DNA of 64,000 nucleotides, taken from assembly GCF_038006205.1 (NCBI RefSeq), contig NZ_JBBOUU010000001.1:994001-1058000 (forward strand), in the 5' to 3' direction. The stretch is from Solibacillus sp. FSL R7-0668 (GTDB lineage Bacteria > Bacillota > Bacilli > Bacillales_A > Planococcaceae). A program made the translations under genes and the position numbers. How positions within the stretch are numbered: the stretch's first letter is position 1; each line of letters starts with the position of its first letter. The notes under the pieces are model-generated. The model was not told the DNA's origin. It ran no database searches and saw nothing but the letters and a program-made list of their open reading frames with translations. This document shows, in pieces, positions 37,825 to 46,985 of the stretch.

Positions 37825-38187
37825 ATGTCTAAAAAGATTTTAATTGTTGACGATGCTGCTTTTATGCGCATGATGATTAAGGATATTTTAACGAAAAATG
37901 GTTATGAAGTAGTTGGGGAAGCAGCAGATGGTTTACAAGCTGTAGAAAAATATAATGAATTACGCCCTGATTTAGTAACAATGGACATTACGATGCCTGA
38001 AATGGATGGTATTGCTGCATTAAAAGCAATTAAAGGAACAGACCCGAGCGCGGTTGTCATTATGTGTTCGGCGATGGGGCAACAAGCGATGGTTATCGAT
38101 GCAATTCAAGCCGGCGCAAAAGACTTCATTGTAAAACCATTCCAAGCAGATCGTGTAATCGAAGCAATTCAAAAAGCTTTAGGTTGA
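37825..38187 (+). CDS. cheY: Chemotaxis response regulator CheY
   Basis: Single-domain receiver; CheY-P binds FliM. All active-site residues are present: D9/D10, phosphoacceptor D54 (LVTMDITMPEMDG), S82 in VIMCSAMGQ (Ser in place of Thr, as in B. subtilis), K104 in FIVKPF. 120 aa. The RBS is TTGGAGG. Confidence 0.98.
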   Translation: MSKKILIVDDAAFMRMMIKDILTKNGYEVVGEAADGLQAVEKYNELRPDLVTMDITMPEMDGIAALKAIKGTDPSAVVIMCSAMGQQAMVIDAIQAGAKDFIVKPFQADRVIEAIQKALG

Positions 38188-38191
38188 TTTT

Positions 38192-38875
38192 ATGCAAGCA
38201 AAAAAATCATTTCGAATTTGGCTCCTTGCTGGAATAGTATGGTTAACTATGCCGTTCATACCAATTTCAAATGGCACTTTTGCGATGGTAAGTAACGTAT
38301 ACGACGATTGTAATGAAAACCCTGAATTATGCTCAGATGAAAATAGTTCAGCTGACAACAAGACAGATGCCGAAACAGAATCTACTGAGTCGGCATCTGT
38401 TAGTGTAGGGGTAGGGGAATACATAAAAATCGTATTAGCTCTTGTGTTTGTCATTGGGCTATTATTAGTAATTCTTAAATTTTTAAATAAACGTAACTTA
38501 GCGTATCAACAAAATACCATGATCAAAAATATTGGTGGTTTATCAGTAGGACAGCAAAAATCGGTACAGTTATTACATATCGGGAATCGAATTTATGTAG
38601 TCGGTGTAGGGGAAAATATTCAATTGATCAAGGAAATTGAATCTGCGGATGAAGTAGAGCAATTACTGGATCAAATGAATCAAAATCAAAAAATGGTGAC
38701 AACAACACCATATATTGCGGAATTATTTAAGAAGTTTTCAAAAAAGGATCAACCAAAGGATATTTCGAATAGCCCAAAATTTAATGACATGTTTAGTGAA
38801 AAGTTAGATGAAATTAAGCAACAGCGAAGTGATGATTTAGAGCGTTGGAAAGAACAGGAGCGTGATAAACGATGA
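38192..38875 (+). CDS. fliO: Flagellar biosynthetic protein FliO (FliZ)
   Basis: Helps assemble the FliPQR gate. Signal-peptide-like N terminus (~1-31), a short acidic Ser/Thr/Glu-rich external segment with two Cys (CNENPELC), one membrane helix (~77-98, YIKIVLALVFVIGLLLVILK), then the FliO domain with GGLSVGQQKSVQLLHIGNRI. 227 aa. It starts 4 nt after cheY and overlaps fliP by 4 nt. Confidence 0.93.
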   Translation: MQAKKSFRIWLLAGIVWLTMPFIPISNGTFAMVSNVYDDCNENPELCSDENSSADNKTDAETESTESASVSVGVGEYIKIVLALVFVIGLLLVILKFLNKRNLAYQQNTMIKNIGGLSVGQQKSVQLLHIGNRIYVVGVGENIQLIKEIESADEVEQLLDQMNQNQKMVTTTPYIAELFKKFSKKDQPKDISNSPKFNDMFSEKLDEIKQQRSDDLERWKEQERDKR

Positions 38876-39537
38876 ACGATCTTCTGTCAGTTTTTTCAGA
38901 GAGTGACCCGAGCAATGTTTCCACATCGGTTACGCTGTTATTCCTACTAACAGTCCTCTCATTAGCGCCAAGTATTTTAATTTTAATGACGTCGTTTGCA
39001 CGTATTGTAATTGTCCTTTCCTTTACGCGTACGGCACTCGCGACAAACCAAATGCCTCCAAACCAAGTGATTATTGGTTTAGCATTATTTTTAACATTCT
39101 TTATTATGGCCCCAACTTTCTCAGAGGTGAATGAGCAAGCACTTCAGCCGTTATTCGATGAAGAAATCGGATTGGAAGAGGCTTATGAGCGCGCGACGGT
39201 CCCTTTTAAAGAATTTATGGCACAACATACAAGGCAAAAGGACTTAGAGCTATTTTTAGCCTATAACGAAGCAGAATATCCCGAAACAATTGAGGACATT
39301 TCGCTGACTTATCTTGTACCTGCCTTTGCTTTAAGTGAAATTAAAACAGCATTTCAAATGGGCTTTATGATATTCATTCCATTTTTAGTTATTGATATGG
39401 TCGTTGCAAGTACGCTGATGTCAATGGGGATGATGATGCTGCCTCCAGTAATGATTTCACTACCATTTAAAATTTTATTATTTGTACTTGTTGATGGTTG
39501 GTATTTAGTAATGAAATCTTTACTTCAAAGTTTTTAG
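38872..39537 (+). CDS. fliP: Flagellar export gate protein FliP
   Basis: Core of the type III gate (FliP5Q4R1). Family blocks: ILMTSFARIVIVLSFTRTAL, NQMPPNQVIIGLALFLTFF, the external loop, then FQMGFMIFIPFLVIDMVVAS and SMGMMMLPPVMISLPFKILL. 221 aa, four membrane segments. ATGA overlap with fliO. Confidence 0.97.
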   Translation: MNDLLSVFSESDPSNVSTSVTLLFLLTVLSLAPSILILMTSFARIVIVLSFTRTALATNQMPPNQVIIGLALFLTFFIMAPTFSEVNEQALQPLFDEEIGLEEAYERATVPFKEFMAQHTRQKDLELFLAYNEAEYPETIEDISLTYLVPAFALSEIKTAFQMGFMIFIPFLVIDMVVASTLMSMGMMMLPPVMISLPFKILLFVLVDGWYLVMKSLLQSF

Positions 39538-39550
39538 GGGATGATACAAA

Positions 39551-39820
39551 ATGACACAGGAAATGGTCATTGCAATTGCAGAAAACGCGGTGTTTACCGT
39601 ATTAATCGTATCGGGGCCATTGTTATTAGTTGCGTTAATAACGGGTTTAGCGGTAAGTATTTTTCAGGCAACCACTTCGATTCAAGAGCAAACATTAGCA
39701 TTCGTACCGAAAATTGTTGCTGTATTAGTAGCACTCGTTTTTTTTGGACCGTTTATCATTTCGAGAATGACAGATTATTTTTATGGCATTTTAAATAATT
39801 TAGTGCGATTTATTGGGTGA
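39551..39820 (+). CDS. fliQ: Flagellar export gate protein FliQ
   Basis: 89 aa, two membrane helices (~17-40, ~50-75), typical FliQ sequence ALITGLAVSIFQATTSIQEQ and TLAFVPKIVAVLVALVFFGP. The frame beginning at ATG 39541 overlaps it in another phase and is not the gene. Confidence 0.96.
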   Translation: MTQEMVIAIAENAVFTVLIVSGPLLLVALITGLAVSIFQATTSIQEQTLAFVPKIVAVLVALVFFGPFIISRMTDYFYGILNNLVRFIG

Positions 39821-39824
39821 ATCG

Positions 39825-40610
39825 ATGACAGAGTTACTTGACGTATTGCCTAATATCTCGATTTTATTATTAATTGTGGTTCGAGTTTCTGCTTTTTTTG
39901 TATCAGTCCCTTTACTTTCCTACCGAACAATTCCGCCACAAGTTCGAATTGTTCTAGCGGTTGCCTTAGCATGGATGATGTATTATACATTCGACGTAGA
40001 GCCATTTGAAATTAATGGAGAATACATATTGCTCATTTTAAAAGAAGCGTTGATTGGATTGATGCTGGGCTTAGTTGCCACGATGGTTATGTCGGCCATA
40101 CAGATTGCTGGTGGCTTCATTGACTTCCAAATGGGGTTTGCAATGGCAAATATTATTGATCCACAGACGGGTGCACAAGCGCCTTTAATGGGGCAATTTT
40201 TAAATTTCCTTGCACTTTTATTGCTGCTCGCCATAAATGGTCATCATCTTATTTTGGACGGTATTTATTATAGTTATCAATTTATGCCCATTGATCAAAT
40301 TTTCCCAACGTTTGGGGAAGAAGATACCGTGCTCTTTGTTATAAAAATGTTTGTAGCCGTTTTTGCCATAGCATTTCAAATGTCAGCTCCAATAGTTGCA
40401 ACACTGTTTTTAGTAACGTTAGCGCTAGGGATTACCGGGAAAACGGTTCCTCAAATGAACATTTTCGTTATTGGTTTCCCGATTAAAATCGCAGTTGGCT
40501 TTCTTGTCTTAATCGTCACGATGGGTGTATTAGTTGGAGTTATGAAGGAACTAATTGAATATATGATTATTACTTTACGTGATTTAATGGTTATTTTAGG
40601 TGGTGAATAG
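39825..40610 (+). CDS. fliR: Flagellar export gate protein FliR
   Basis: Gate subunit completing the FliPQR helix. ATG 39825 follows GGGTGA (which contains the fliQ stop). Strongly hydrophobic, about six membrane segments; family motifs RVSAFFVSVPLLSYRTIPPQ, GFIDFQMGFAMANIIDPQTG and KTVPQMNIFVIGFPIKI. 261 aa. Confidence 0.95.
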   Translation: MTELLDVLPNISILLLIVVRVSAFFVSVPLLSYRTIPPQVRIVLAVALAWMMYYTFDVEPFEINGEYILLILKEALIGLMLGLVATMVMSAIQIAGGFIDFQMGFAMANIIDPQTGAQAPLMGQFLNFLALLLLLAINGHHLILDGIYYSYQFMPIDQIFPTFGEEDTVLFVIKMFVAVFAIAFQMSAPIVATLFLVTLALGITGKTVPQMNIFVIGFPIKIAVGFLVLIVTMGVLVGVMKELIEYMIITLRDLMVILGGE

Positions 40611-40611
40611 C

Positions 40612-41706
40612 GTGGAGATGAAGCTATTAGTATTGTTAGATCTTCAGTTTTTTGCAGGTGAAAAAACGGAGAAAGCAACACCGAAAAAGCGACAAGATGC
40701 ACGTAAAAAAGGACAGGTTCTAAAAAGTCAAGATGTAACCGCAGGCGTGTTATTGTTAATTACCTTTTTCTTTTTGCTATTTTTTGCGCCATTTATGTTT
40801 GACGGGGTAAAGGGCTTTTTATTGCAGGCGCTGAACCGCAATCTTTTAATCGAAACATTAAACGAAGATACCGTCATGTATATGTATGTGGAGTCCTTAA
40901 AGGAAATGGCAATTATTACTTTACCAATCATGCTTGTTGCGATGATTGCAGGTATTGGAGCTAACTTTTTTCAGTTCGGCTTATTATTTACAACAGAGAC
41001 ATTGAAATTTGATTTAAAAAAGATGGATCCGATTAAAGGGATAAAAAAAATCATTTCCGTTCGTGCAATTGTCAATTTAGTGAAGTCCTTATTAAAGGTT
41101 ACATTAATTGGCGCCGTTACAACGATTGTGATTATCGTCTATTTAGAGGATGTTCTTTCTTTAGCCTTACATAGTCCAGGGCAAATTTTAGCAACGGTCG
41201 CGTATTTATCAGCTATTATGGGCATCGCGGCTTCACTTATGTTAGTCGTCATTGCGCTTTTTGACTATTTATATGAACGCTTTGAATATGAAAAGCAATT
41301 AAAAATGTCGAAGCAAGATATTAAAGATGAGTACAAAAACGCAGAAGGGGATCCGCTCATTAAATCAAAAATTAAGCAGCGTCAGCGTGAAATGGCGATG
41401 CGCCGGATGATGCAAGAAATTCCTTCAGCGGATGTAGTCATTACAAACCCGACGCACTATGCGATTGCATTAAAGTATGATGAAGATGAAATGGATGCAC
41501 CACGAGTAGTTGCAAAAGGTACGGATTTTGTAGCCCAAAAAATAAAGATGATTGCCAAAGAACATGATGTCATTATGGTAGAAAATCGACCATTGGCACG
41601 TGCTATGTACGATCAAGTAGAAATAGGACAAGCTGTACCCGAGGAATTTTTCAAAGCGGTGGCAGAGGTTCTTGCTTACGTATATCGTATTAAGCGCAAA
41701 ATTTAA
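40612..41706 (+). CDS. flhB: Flagellar export switch protein FlhB
   Basis: Export-gate protein whose autocleavage changes substrate class. Start: GTG 40612 with AGGTGG ~8 nt upstream; the ATG at 40618 is an alternative 2 codons in. N-terminal LDLQFFAGEKTEKATPKKRQ, four membrane segments, then the cytoplasmic domain with NPTH (VVITNPTHYAIALKYD) and AVAEVLAYVYRIKRK. 364 aa. Confidence 0.96.
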   Translation: MEMKLLVLLDLQFFAGEKTEKATPKKRQDARKKGQVLKSQDVTAGVLLLITFFFLLFFAPFMFDGVKGFLLQALNRNLLIETLNEDTVMYMYVESLKEMAIITLPIMLVAMIAGIGANFFQFGLLFTTETLKFDLKKMDPIKGIKKIISVRAIVNLVKSLLKVTLIGAVTTIVIIVYLEDVLSLALHSPGQILATVAYLSAIMGIAASLMLVVIALFDYLYERFEYEKQLKMSKQDIKDEYKNAEGDPLIKSKIKQRQREMAMRRMMQEIPSADVVITNPTHYAIALKYDEDEMDAPRVVAKGTDFVAQKIKMIAKEHDVIMVENRPLARAMYDQVEIGQAVPEEFFKAVAEVLAYVYRIKRKI

Positions 41707-41730
41707 CGTAGAAATTCAGGAGGGACAACA

Positions 41731-43764
41731 ATGCAAATACGCGACATGGGGGTTTTAGCTGCAGTTATTATGGTTGTAGCAATGCTCATCATCCCTCTCC
41801 CACATTGGTTATTAAGTTTTTTAATTATTGTTAATATTACACTTGCATTATTAGTGTTATTAACAGCAATGAATATGAAAGAAGCGTTAGACTTCTCGAT
41901 TTTCCCAACAGTTATTCTATTATTAACGCTGTTCCGTTTAGCGTTATCCGTTTCGACTACGCGTGCCATCTTAGCAGAAGGGGATGCAGGTAAAGTAGTT
42001 GAAACGTTTGGTAATTTCGTAACGGGCGGAAATATATTAGTCGGTCTCGTAATCTTCCTACTACTTGTTATTATTCAGTTTATCGTTATTACAAAGGGTT
42101 CGGAGCGTGTTGCTGAGGTAGCTGCACGTTTCACATTAGATGCGATGCCTGGTAAACAAATGAGTATTGATGCTGATTTAAATGCCGGTATCATTTCGGA
42201 AAAGGAAGCACGTGAACGCCGTGAAAAAGTATCTGGTGAAGCAGACTTTTATGGAGCGATGGACGGGGCAACCAAATTCGTTAAAGGGGATGCCATTGCA
42301 TCGATTATCATGGTAGGAATTAACTTACTATTCGGTATGATTATTGGGATGATGCAAATGGAGTTAAGCTTTGGCGAAGCGGCTTCTAAATATTCGATGT
42401 TAACAGTCGGTGATGGTCTCGTATCACAAATTCCAGCACTTTTAATTTCGACTGCTACGGGTATCGTCGTAACGCGTGCGGCCTCAAAAGGGAATTTGGG
42501 CGCAGACATTACCGAGCAGCTATTTGCACAATCTAAACTATTATATGTAGCCGGTGCCACGATTTTCTTATTAGGTTTATTTACACCAATTCCAGATTGG
42601 ATTACCATTCCAATTGCGCTTGCATTAGCGGTTGGTGCGTACTTAATGGATAATAAAAAAGTCGAAACACCAGAAGAAATTATGGAAATCGAAGAAGAAG
42701 TGGCAAGCGATACGATGAAAAGTCCAGAGAATGTTATTAATTTATTAAATGTTGATCCAATTGAATTTGAATTTGGCTATGGGCTAATTCCATTAGTAGA
42801 TGCAGCACAGGGCGGGGACTTACTGGACCGAGTTGTTATGATTCGACGTCAGTTAGCGCTAGAGCTAGGGATTGTCATTCCAATCGTGCGTATTCGAGAT
42901 AATATTCAGCTACAACCAAATGAATACCGCATCAAAATAAAAGGAAATGAAATGGCGCGTGGCGAACTATTACTAGATCATTACTTAGCTATGAGCCCTG
43001 GTGATGATGATTCGATTGACGGTATTGATACAATTGAACCTTCATTTGGTCTTCCTGCGAAATGGATTACAGAGGAAGTCAAAGAGGATGCCGAAATGTA
43101 TGGTTATACCGTTGTTGACCCTCCAAGTGTTGTCTCAACACACTTAACAGAAATTATCCGTGCTAATGCACATGAGCTATTAGGTCGTCAAGAAACGAAG
43201 CAATTAATCGATCACTTACGCGAAACGCATGCGATTTTGGTGGACGATTTAATTCCAACACCGCTTTCAATTGGGGAAGTGCAAAAGGTATTGGCTAAAT
43301 TATTGCGTGAAAATGTATCTGTCCGTAATTTACCGATTATTTTCGAAACGTTGGCGGATTATGCAAAATTAACAAGCGATACCGATATTTTAACGGAGTA
43401 TGTGCGTCAGTCTTTAGCGCGTCAAATTACATCACAATATGTTGCTGGTCAACCGGCCTTAAAGGTTATTACGGTTTCAGCAAAAGTCGAAAAGTTAATT
43501 GCTGATAGCATTCAGCAAACGGATCACGGGAATTATTTAGCGATGGACCCTCAAGAATCGCAGTTTGTACTAGAGGGTATTGCAAAAGAGGTAGAGCGCA
43601 TTTCGTATATGGAGCAATCACCGATCATTCTGTGCTCACCAGGTGTGCGTATGTACTTAAGACAATTAACCGAGCGTTATTTCCCTCAAGTTCCGATACT
43701 ATCGTATAATGAGCTTGATGCAGCAGTTGAAATTCAAAGTGTAGGGGTGGTGAATGTTGAATGA
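41731..43764 (+). CDS. flhA: Flagellar export protein FlhA
   Basis: Nonameric gate that couples proton flow to export. Eight N-terminal membrane helices, the FHIPEP-type conserved loop DFSIFPTVILLLTLFRLALS and RFTLDAMPGKQMSIDADLNA, DMVI-like cytoplasmic domain with GYGLIPLVDAAQGGDLLDRV and PTPLSIGEVQKVLAKLLREN. 677 aa, family-typical. Confidence 0.98.
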   Translation: MQIRDMGVLAAVIMVVAMLIIPLPHWLLSFLIIVNITLALLVLLTAMNMKEALDFSIFPTVILLLTLFRLALSVSTTRAILAEGDAGKVVETFGNFVTGGNILVGLVIFLLLVIIQFIVITKGSERVAEVAARFTLDAMPGKQMSIDADLNAGIISEKEARERREKVSGEADFYGAMDGATKFVKGDAIASIIMVGINLLFGMIIGMMQMELSFGEAASKYSMLTVGDGLVSQIPALLISTATGIVVTRAASKGNLGADITEQLFAQSKLLYVAGATIFLLGLFTPIPDWITIPIALALAVGAYLMDNKKVETPEEIMEIEEEVASDTMKSPENVINLLNVDPIEFEFGYGLIPLVDAAQGGDLLDRVVMIRRQLALELGIVIPIVRIRDNIQLQPNEYRIKIKGNEMARGELLLDHYLAMSPGDDDSIDGIDTIEPSFGLPAKWITEEVKEDAEMYGYTVVDPPSVVSTHLTEIIRANAHELLGRQETKQLIDHLRETHAILVDDLIPTPLSIGEVQKVLAKLLRENVSVRNLPIIFETLADYAKLTSDTDILTEYVRQSLARQITSQYVAGQPALKVITVSAKVEKLIADSIQQTDHGNYLAMDPQESQFVLEGIAKEVERISYMEQSPIILCSPGVRMYLRQLTERYFPQVPILSYNELDAAVEIQSVGVVNVE

Positions 43765-44960
43765 AGATGAAGAAATATAATGCGCCCTCTATAGCGGAGG
43801 CGATGAAGCAAATTCGTGCAGAATTAGGTGACGATGCCGTTATTTTAAATTCGAAGGTTGTGGTCACGAAAAAGTTTTTAGGTTTAGTGAAAAACAAAAG
43901 CTATGAAGTAGTAGCGGGCTATGACCGTGACGAAAAAAAGCCGATGATGCCATCTTTACCAGACATCCCATCTTTTAAAACAAATGATAAAGAAGAAATT
44001 TATATACCAAGTCAGCCAATGATTCAACCTGAGAAGCCTGCTTTAGCGAAGGCTCCTCAGGTCAACTCATCTTTACCAGATAATTTGGCGAAAGAAATTG
44101 CGGATTTAAAAGCTATCATGCAATCTATGCAGCGCATGTCGACACAATCTCAATATCCAGATGAACTCTTACCATTTGTCGATTTTTTAAAACAGCAGGA
44201 ACTTGGCGAGGAGCTTATCACAGCAATTAGTGATGAGCTTTTTATGCATTATAAAACGAATGACAATGCTATTACATGGGATGAAATGCAAACCATTGCC
44301 AAAGACTTTTTACGTAAAGAGCTCTATGCATTGCCGATTAGCGGATTGTCCTACGAAAAGAAGTACATTAATGTTTTAGGTCCTACAGGTGTGGGAAAAA
44401 CGACGACCATTGCGAAAATGGCGGCACGCTCTGTATTAGAGAAGAAAAAGAAAATCGGCTTCATTACAACCGATACCTATCGGATTGCGGCAATTGAACA
44501 ACTAAAGACCTATGCAGCATTATTACAGGCACCTGTGGAGGTTGTTTATAATGCCGAGGATTATGCCGAGGCGATTAAAAAGCTAGCCCATTTAGATTTA
44601 ATTTTTATCGACACGGCTGGGCGGAATTATCGTGAAGCAAAATATGTGAATGATTTAAAAGCGTTAATTAATTTTAATGAACAAGCAGAATCCTATTTAG
44701 TATTAGCTATCACAGCTAAGCAAAAAGACTTAGAGTCCATTATTGAACAATTTAAGAACTTAAAAATTGAGAAATTTATCTTTACAAAGCTAGATGAAAC
44801 AAATTCTATTGGCACTATGTTTAATTTAATGATTAAATATAATAAAGGACTCGCTTACTATACGAATGGTCAAGAAGTACCAGAGGATATCGAACAGCCA
44901 AGTAGTGATAGTCTATTAGAGCTTTTTTTCAAGGAGCGTTTAGATGAAAGATCAAGCTGA
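43761..44960 (+). CDS. flhF: SRP-type GTPase FlhF
   Basis: Determines flagellar placement; third SRP-GTPase of the window after FtsY and Ffh. B domain ~1-115, N domain, G domain with [45 protein letters not shown] and TKLDETNSIG. 399 aa. It starts at the ATGA overlapping the flhA stop and ends 17 nt inside flhG. Confidence 0.96.
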   Translation: MKMKKYNAPSIAEAMKQIRAELGDDAVILNSKVVVTKKFLGLVKNKSYEVVAGYDRDEKKPMMPSLPDIPSFKTNDKEEIYIPSQPMIQPEKPALAKAPQVNSSLPDNLAKEIADLKAIMQSMQRMSTQSQYPDELLPFVDFLKQQELGEELITAISDELFMHYKTNDNAITWDEMQTIAKDFLRKELYALPISGLSYEKKYINVLGPTGVGKTTTIAKMAARSVLEKKKKIGFITTDTYRIAAIEQLKTYAALLQAPVEVVYNAEDYAEAIKKLAHLDLIFIDTAGRNYREAKYVNDLKALINFNEQAESYLVLAITAKQKDLESIIEQFKNLKIEKFIFTKLDETNSIGTMFNLMIKYNKGLAYYTNGQEVPEDIEQPSSDSLLELFFKERLDERSS

Positions 44961-45822
44961 AAAACTTCGACAAAAAATGCTTGGAAACGATGTAGGGACA
45001 GGTAGATCCATTGCCATCATTAGTGGAAAAGGTGGAGTCGGTAAAAGTAACTTTACAACGAACTTTGCCATGTTGTTGGCTAAATCAGGTAAAAAAGTAG
45101 TAATATTAGATATGGATATCGGAATGGGAAATGTACATATTTTAGTTGGAAAATCTGCGAAGTATAGTTTGAAAGATTACTTAGATGGAAATCTAGCTTT
45201 AGAGGATGTTATGTTTACGACTTCTGAAGGCATGAATTATATTTCAGGTGGCTCAGGCATGTCTTCATTAATGGATTGGTCACCAGAAGTATTCGGCCGA
45301 TTACTTACAGCACTTGAAACACTTCAAAGAGATTATGACTTTGTGTTGTTTGACATGGGTGCTGGTATAGTGGATTGGTCATTAGATCTATTGACATCCC
45401 TTGACGAAATGATTGTGATTTCAACAGCAGAGCCAACATCGATTATGGATGCCTATTCCATGATGAAATTCATCCATCTAAAAGATGATTCCAAAACGTT
45501 TTATCTATTATGCAATCGGGCATTTACGATTGAAGAAGGCCAAGATACGACAAGACGTTTAAAGATGGTAATGGAGCGTTTTTTAGAAAAAGAGGTTGTT
45601 ATATTAGGATCATTACCTGAAGATCCGGTAGTCCGCCAAGCAGTTCGTCAGCAATCATTGTTTACAACATTGTATCCTGATGCACCTATTTCACGAACGA
45701 TGCAAAAAATTGTTCAACAATTTTTACATCATCAAGTTGAAATGGAAGAAGTGCATGCTGCTGAACAATCGAATAAATTTTTAACCAAATTAAAGAGCAT
45801 CTTTTCGAAAGGTCGTGAGTAA
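44944..45822 (+). CDS. flhG: MinD-like ATPase FlhG (YlxH)
   Basis: Controls flagellar number and pattern by stimulating FlhF. N-terminal DQAEKLRQKMLG is the FlhF-activating helix. Deviant Walker A IISGKGGVGKSNFTTNFAML, Walker B VVILDMDIGMGNVHIL, DMGAG. The C-terminal amphipathic membrane-targeting segment ends KFLTKLKSIFSKGRE. 292 aa. Confidence 0.96.
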   Translation: MKDQAEKLRQKMLGNDVGTGRSIAIISGKGGVGKSNFTTNFAMLLAKSGKKVVILDMDIGMGNVHILVGKSAKYSLKDYLDGNLALEDVMFTTSEGMNYISGGSGMSSLMDWSPEVFGRLLTALETLQRDYDFVLFDMGAGIVDWSLDLLTSLDEMIVISTAEPTSIMDAYSMMKFIHLKDDSKTFYLLCNRAFTIEEGQDTTRRLKMVMERFLEKEVVILGSLPEDPVVRQAVRQQSLFTTLYPDAPISRTMQKIVQQFLHHQVEMEEVHAAEQSNKFLTKLKSIFSKGRE

Positions 45823-46968
45823 ATGGACAATGCAAAGAAAAGCAAGTTATTAGTAGTTGATGATTCGGCATTTATGCGGAAGTTAATTAGTGATTTTTTT
45901 ACTGACCATTTACAAATTGAAGTTGTGGGGTCTGCGCGCAATGGGAAAGACGCAATTAAAAAAATTCAACAGCTTAATCCAGATGTGGTGACAATGGATG
46001 TTGAAATGCCGGAGATGAATGGTTTAGAAGCACTGAAGGAAATTATGATCAAATGTCCTGTACCAGTTGTCATGCTTTCGAGTACAACGCAGCAAGGTAC
46101 AGAAAATACCTTAACAGCTATGGAATATGGGGCGGTAGATTTTGTAGCAAAACCAAGTGGCACAATCTCATTAGATTTACACAAAATTCAAGATGAGCTC
46201 GTACATAAAGCTGTCGAGGCTGCGAGCGTACCAATAGCAAAGCTGAAAAAGCCAATGTCTATTTCAACATCGATAACGTCAAATAAGCAAAAAACACCAG
46301 CAAAAACAGCAACGCCTACGTCAACAATCGTATCCCCAAAGCCGGCGCCCATTTTTAAGAAGCCTACGGATAAAGTTGATTGGAATAAGCATGCTAAAAA
46401 AATTATTTTAATCGGTACATCAACGGGTGGACCGCGTGCTTTACAAGAGGTAATTACCAAAATTCCTGCTGATGTGGATGCGCCAATTCTGATTGTCCAG
46501 CATATGCCAGCAGGGTTTACGAAATCACTGGCAACAAGATTAGATCAATTAAGTCAAATTCATGTAAAAGAGGCCGAACAGGGCGATATATTACAAAAGG
46601 GAACAGCTTATATTGCACCAGGTGGTTACCACTTGAAATTGCGTAAAGTCGGTTCAACTTTTGCAATTGCGCTCGATCAAGTTGAGCCACCTCGTTCGGG
46701 TCACCGTCCTTCTGTTGATGTGATGTTTGAGGATGTTAGTCAATACTCAGAATTCGATAAAGTAGCCGTAATTATGACAGGTATGGGCTATGATGGATCA
46801 AAAGGTCTTGTTGCATTAAAGAAAACAGGAAATGTAATAGCAATTGCAGAGTCAGCAGATACATGCATTGTATATGGAATGCCAAAAGCTGCCGTGGAAA
46901 CGCAGCTCGTTGATGAAGTGGCAGATGTTGATGATATTGCACAATCAATTATGAAATATATGCCTTAA
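45823..46968 (+). CDS. cheB: Chemotaxis protein methylesterase CheB
   Basis: Demethylates/deamidates chemoreceptors for adaptation. Receiver domain with phosphoacceptor ~D59 (DVVTMDVEMPEMNG) and KPSG, a Lys/Pro/Thr-rich linker (~140-185), and the methylesterase domain with catalytic Ser in IGTSTGGPRALQ, His in VQHMPAGFTKSLA and Asp in MTGMGYDGSKGL. 381 aa. It starts immediately after flhG. Confidence 0.97.
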   Translation: MDNAKKSKLLVVDDSAFMRKLISDFFTDHLQIEVVGSARNGKDAIKKIQQLNPDVVTMDVEMPEMNGLEALKEIMIKCPVPVVMLSSTTQQGTENTLTAMEYGAVDFVAKPSGTISLDLHKIQDELVHKAVEAASVPIAKLKKPMSISTSITSNKQKTPAKTATPTSTIVSPKPAPIFKKPTDKVDWNKHAKKIILIGTSTGGPRALQEVITKIPADVDAPILIVQHMPAGFTKSLATRLDQLSQIHVKEAEQGDILQKGTAYIAPGGYHLKLRKVGSTFAIALDQVEPPRSGHRPSVDVMFEDVSQYSEFDKVAVIMTGMGYDGSKGLVALKKTGNVIAIAESADTCIVYGMPKAAVETQLVDEVADVDDIAQSIMKYMP

Positions 46969-46985
46969 TAAGGGGTGCCTTTTAT

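Noticed and set aside
39541-39798. + strand frame starting at ATG 39541
   Set aside because: Overlaps fliQ in another phase; its Cys/Asn-rich product resembles nothing, while FliQ is clear.
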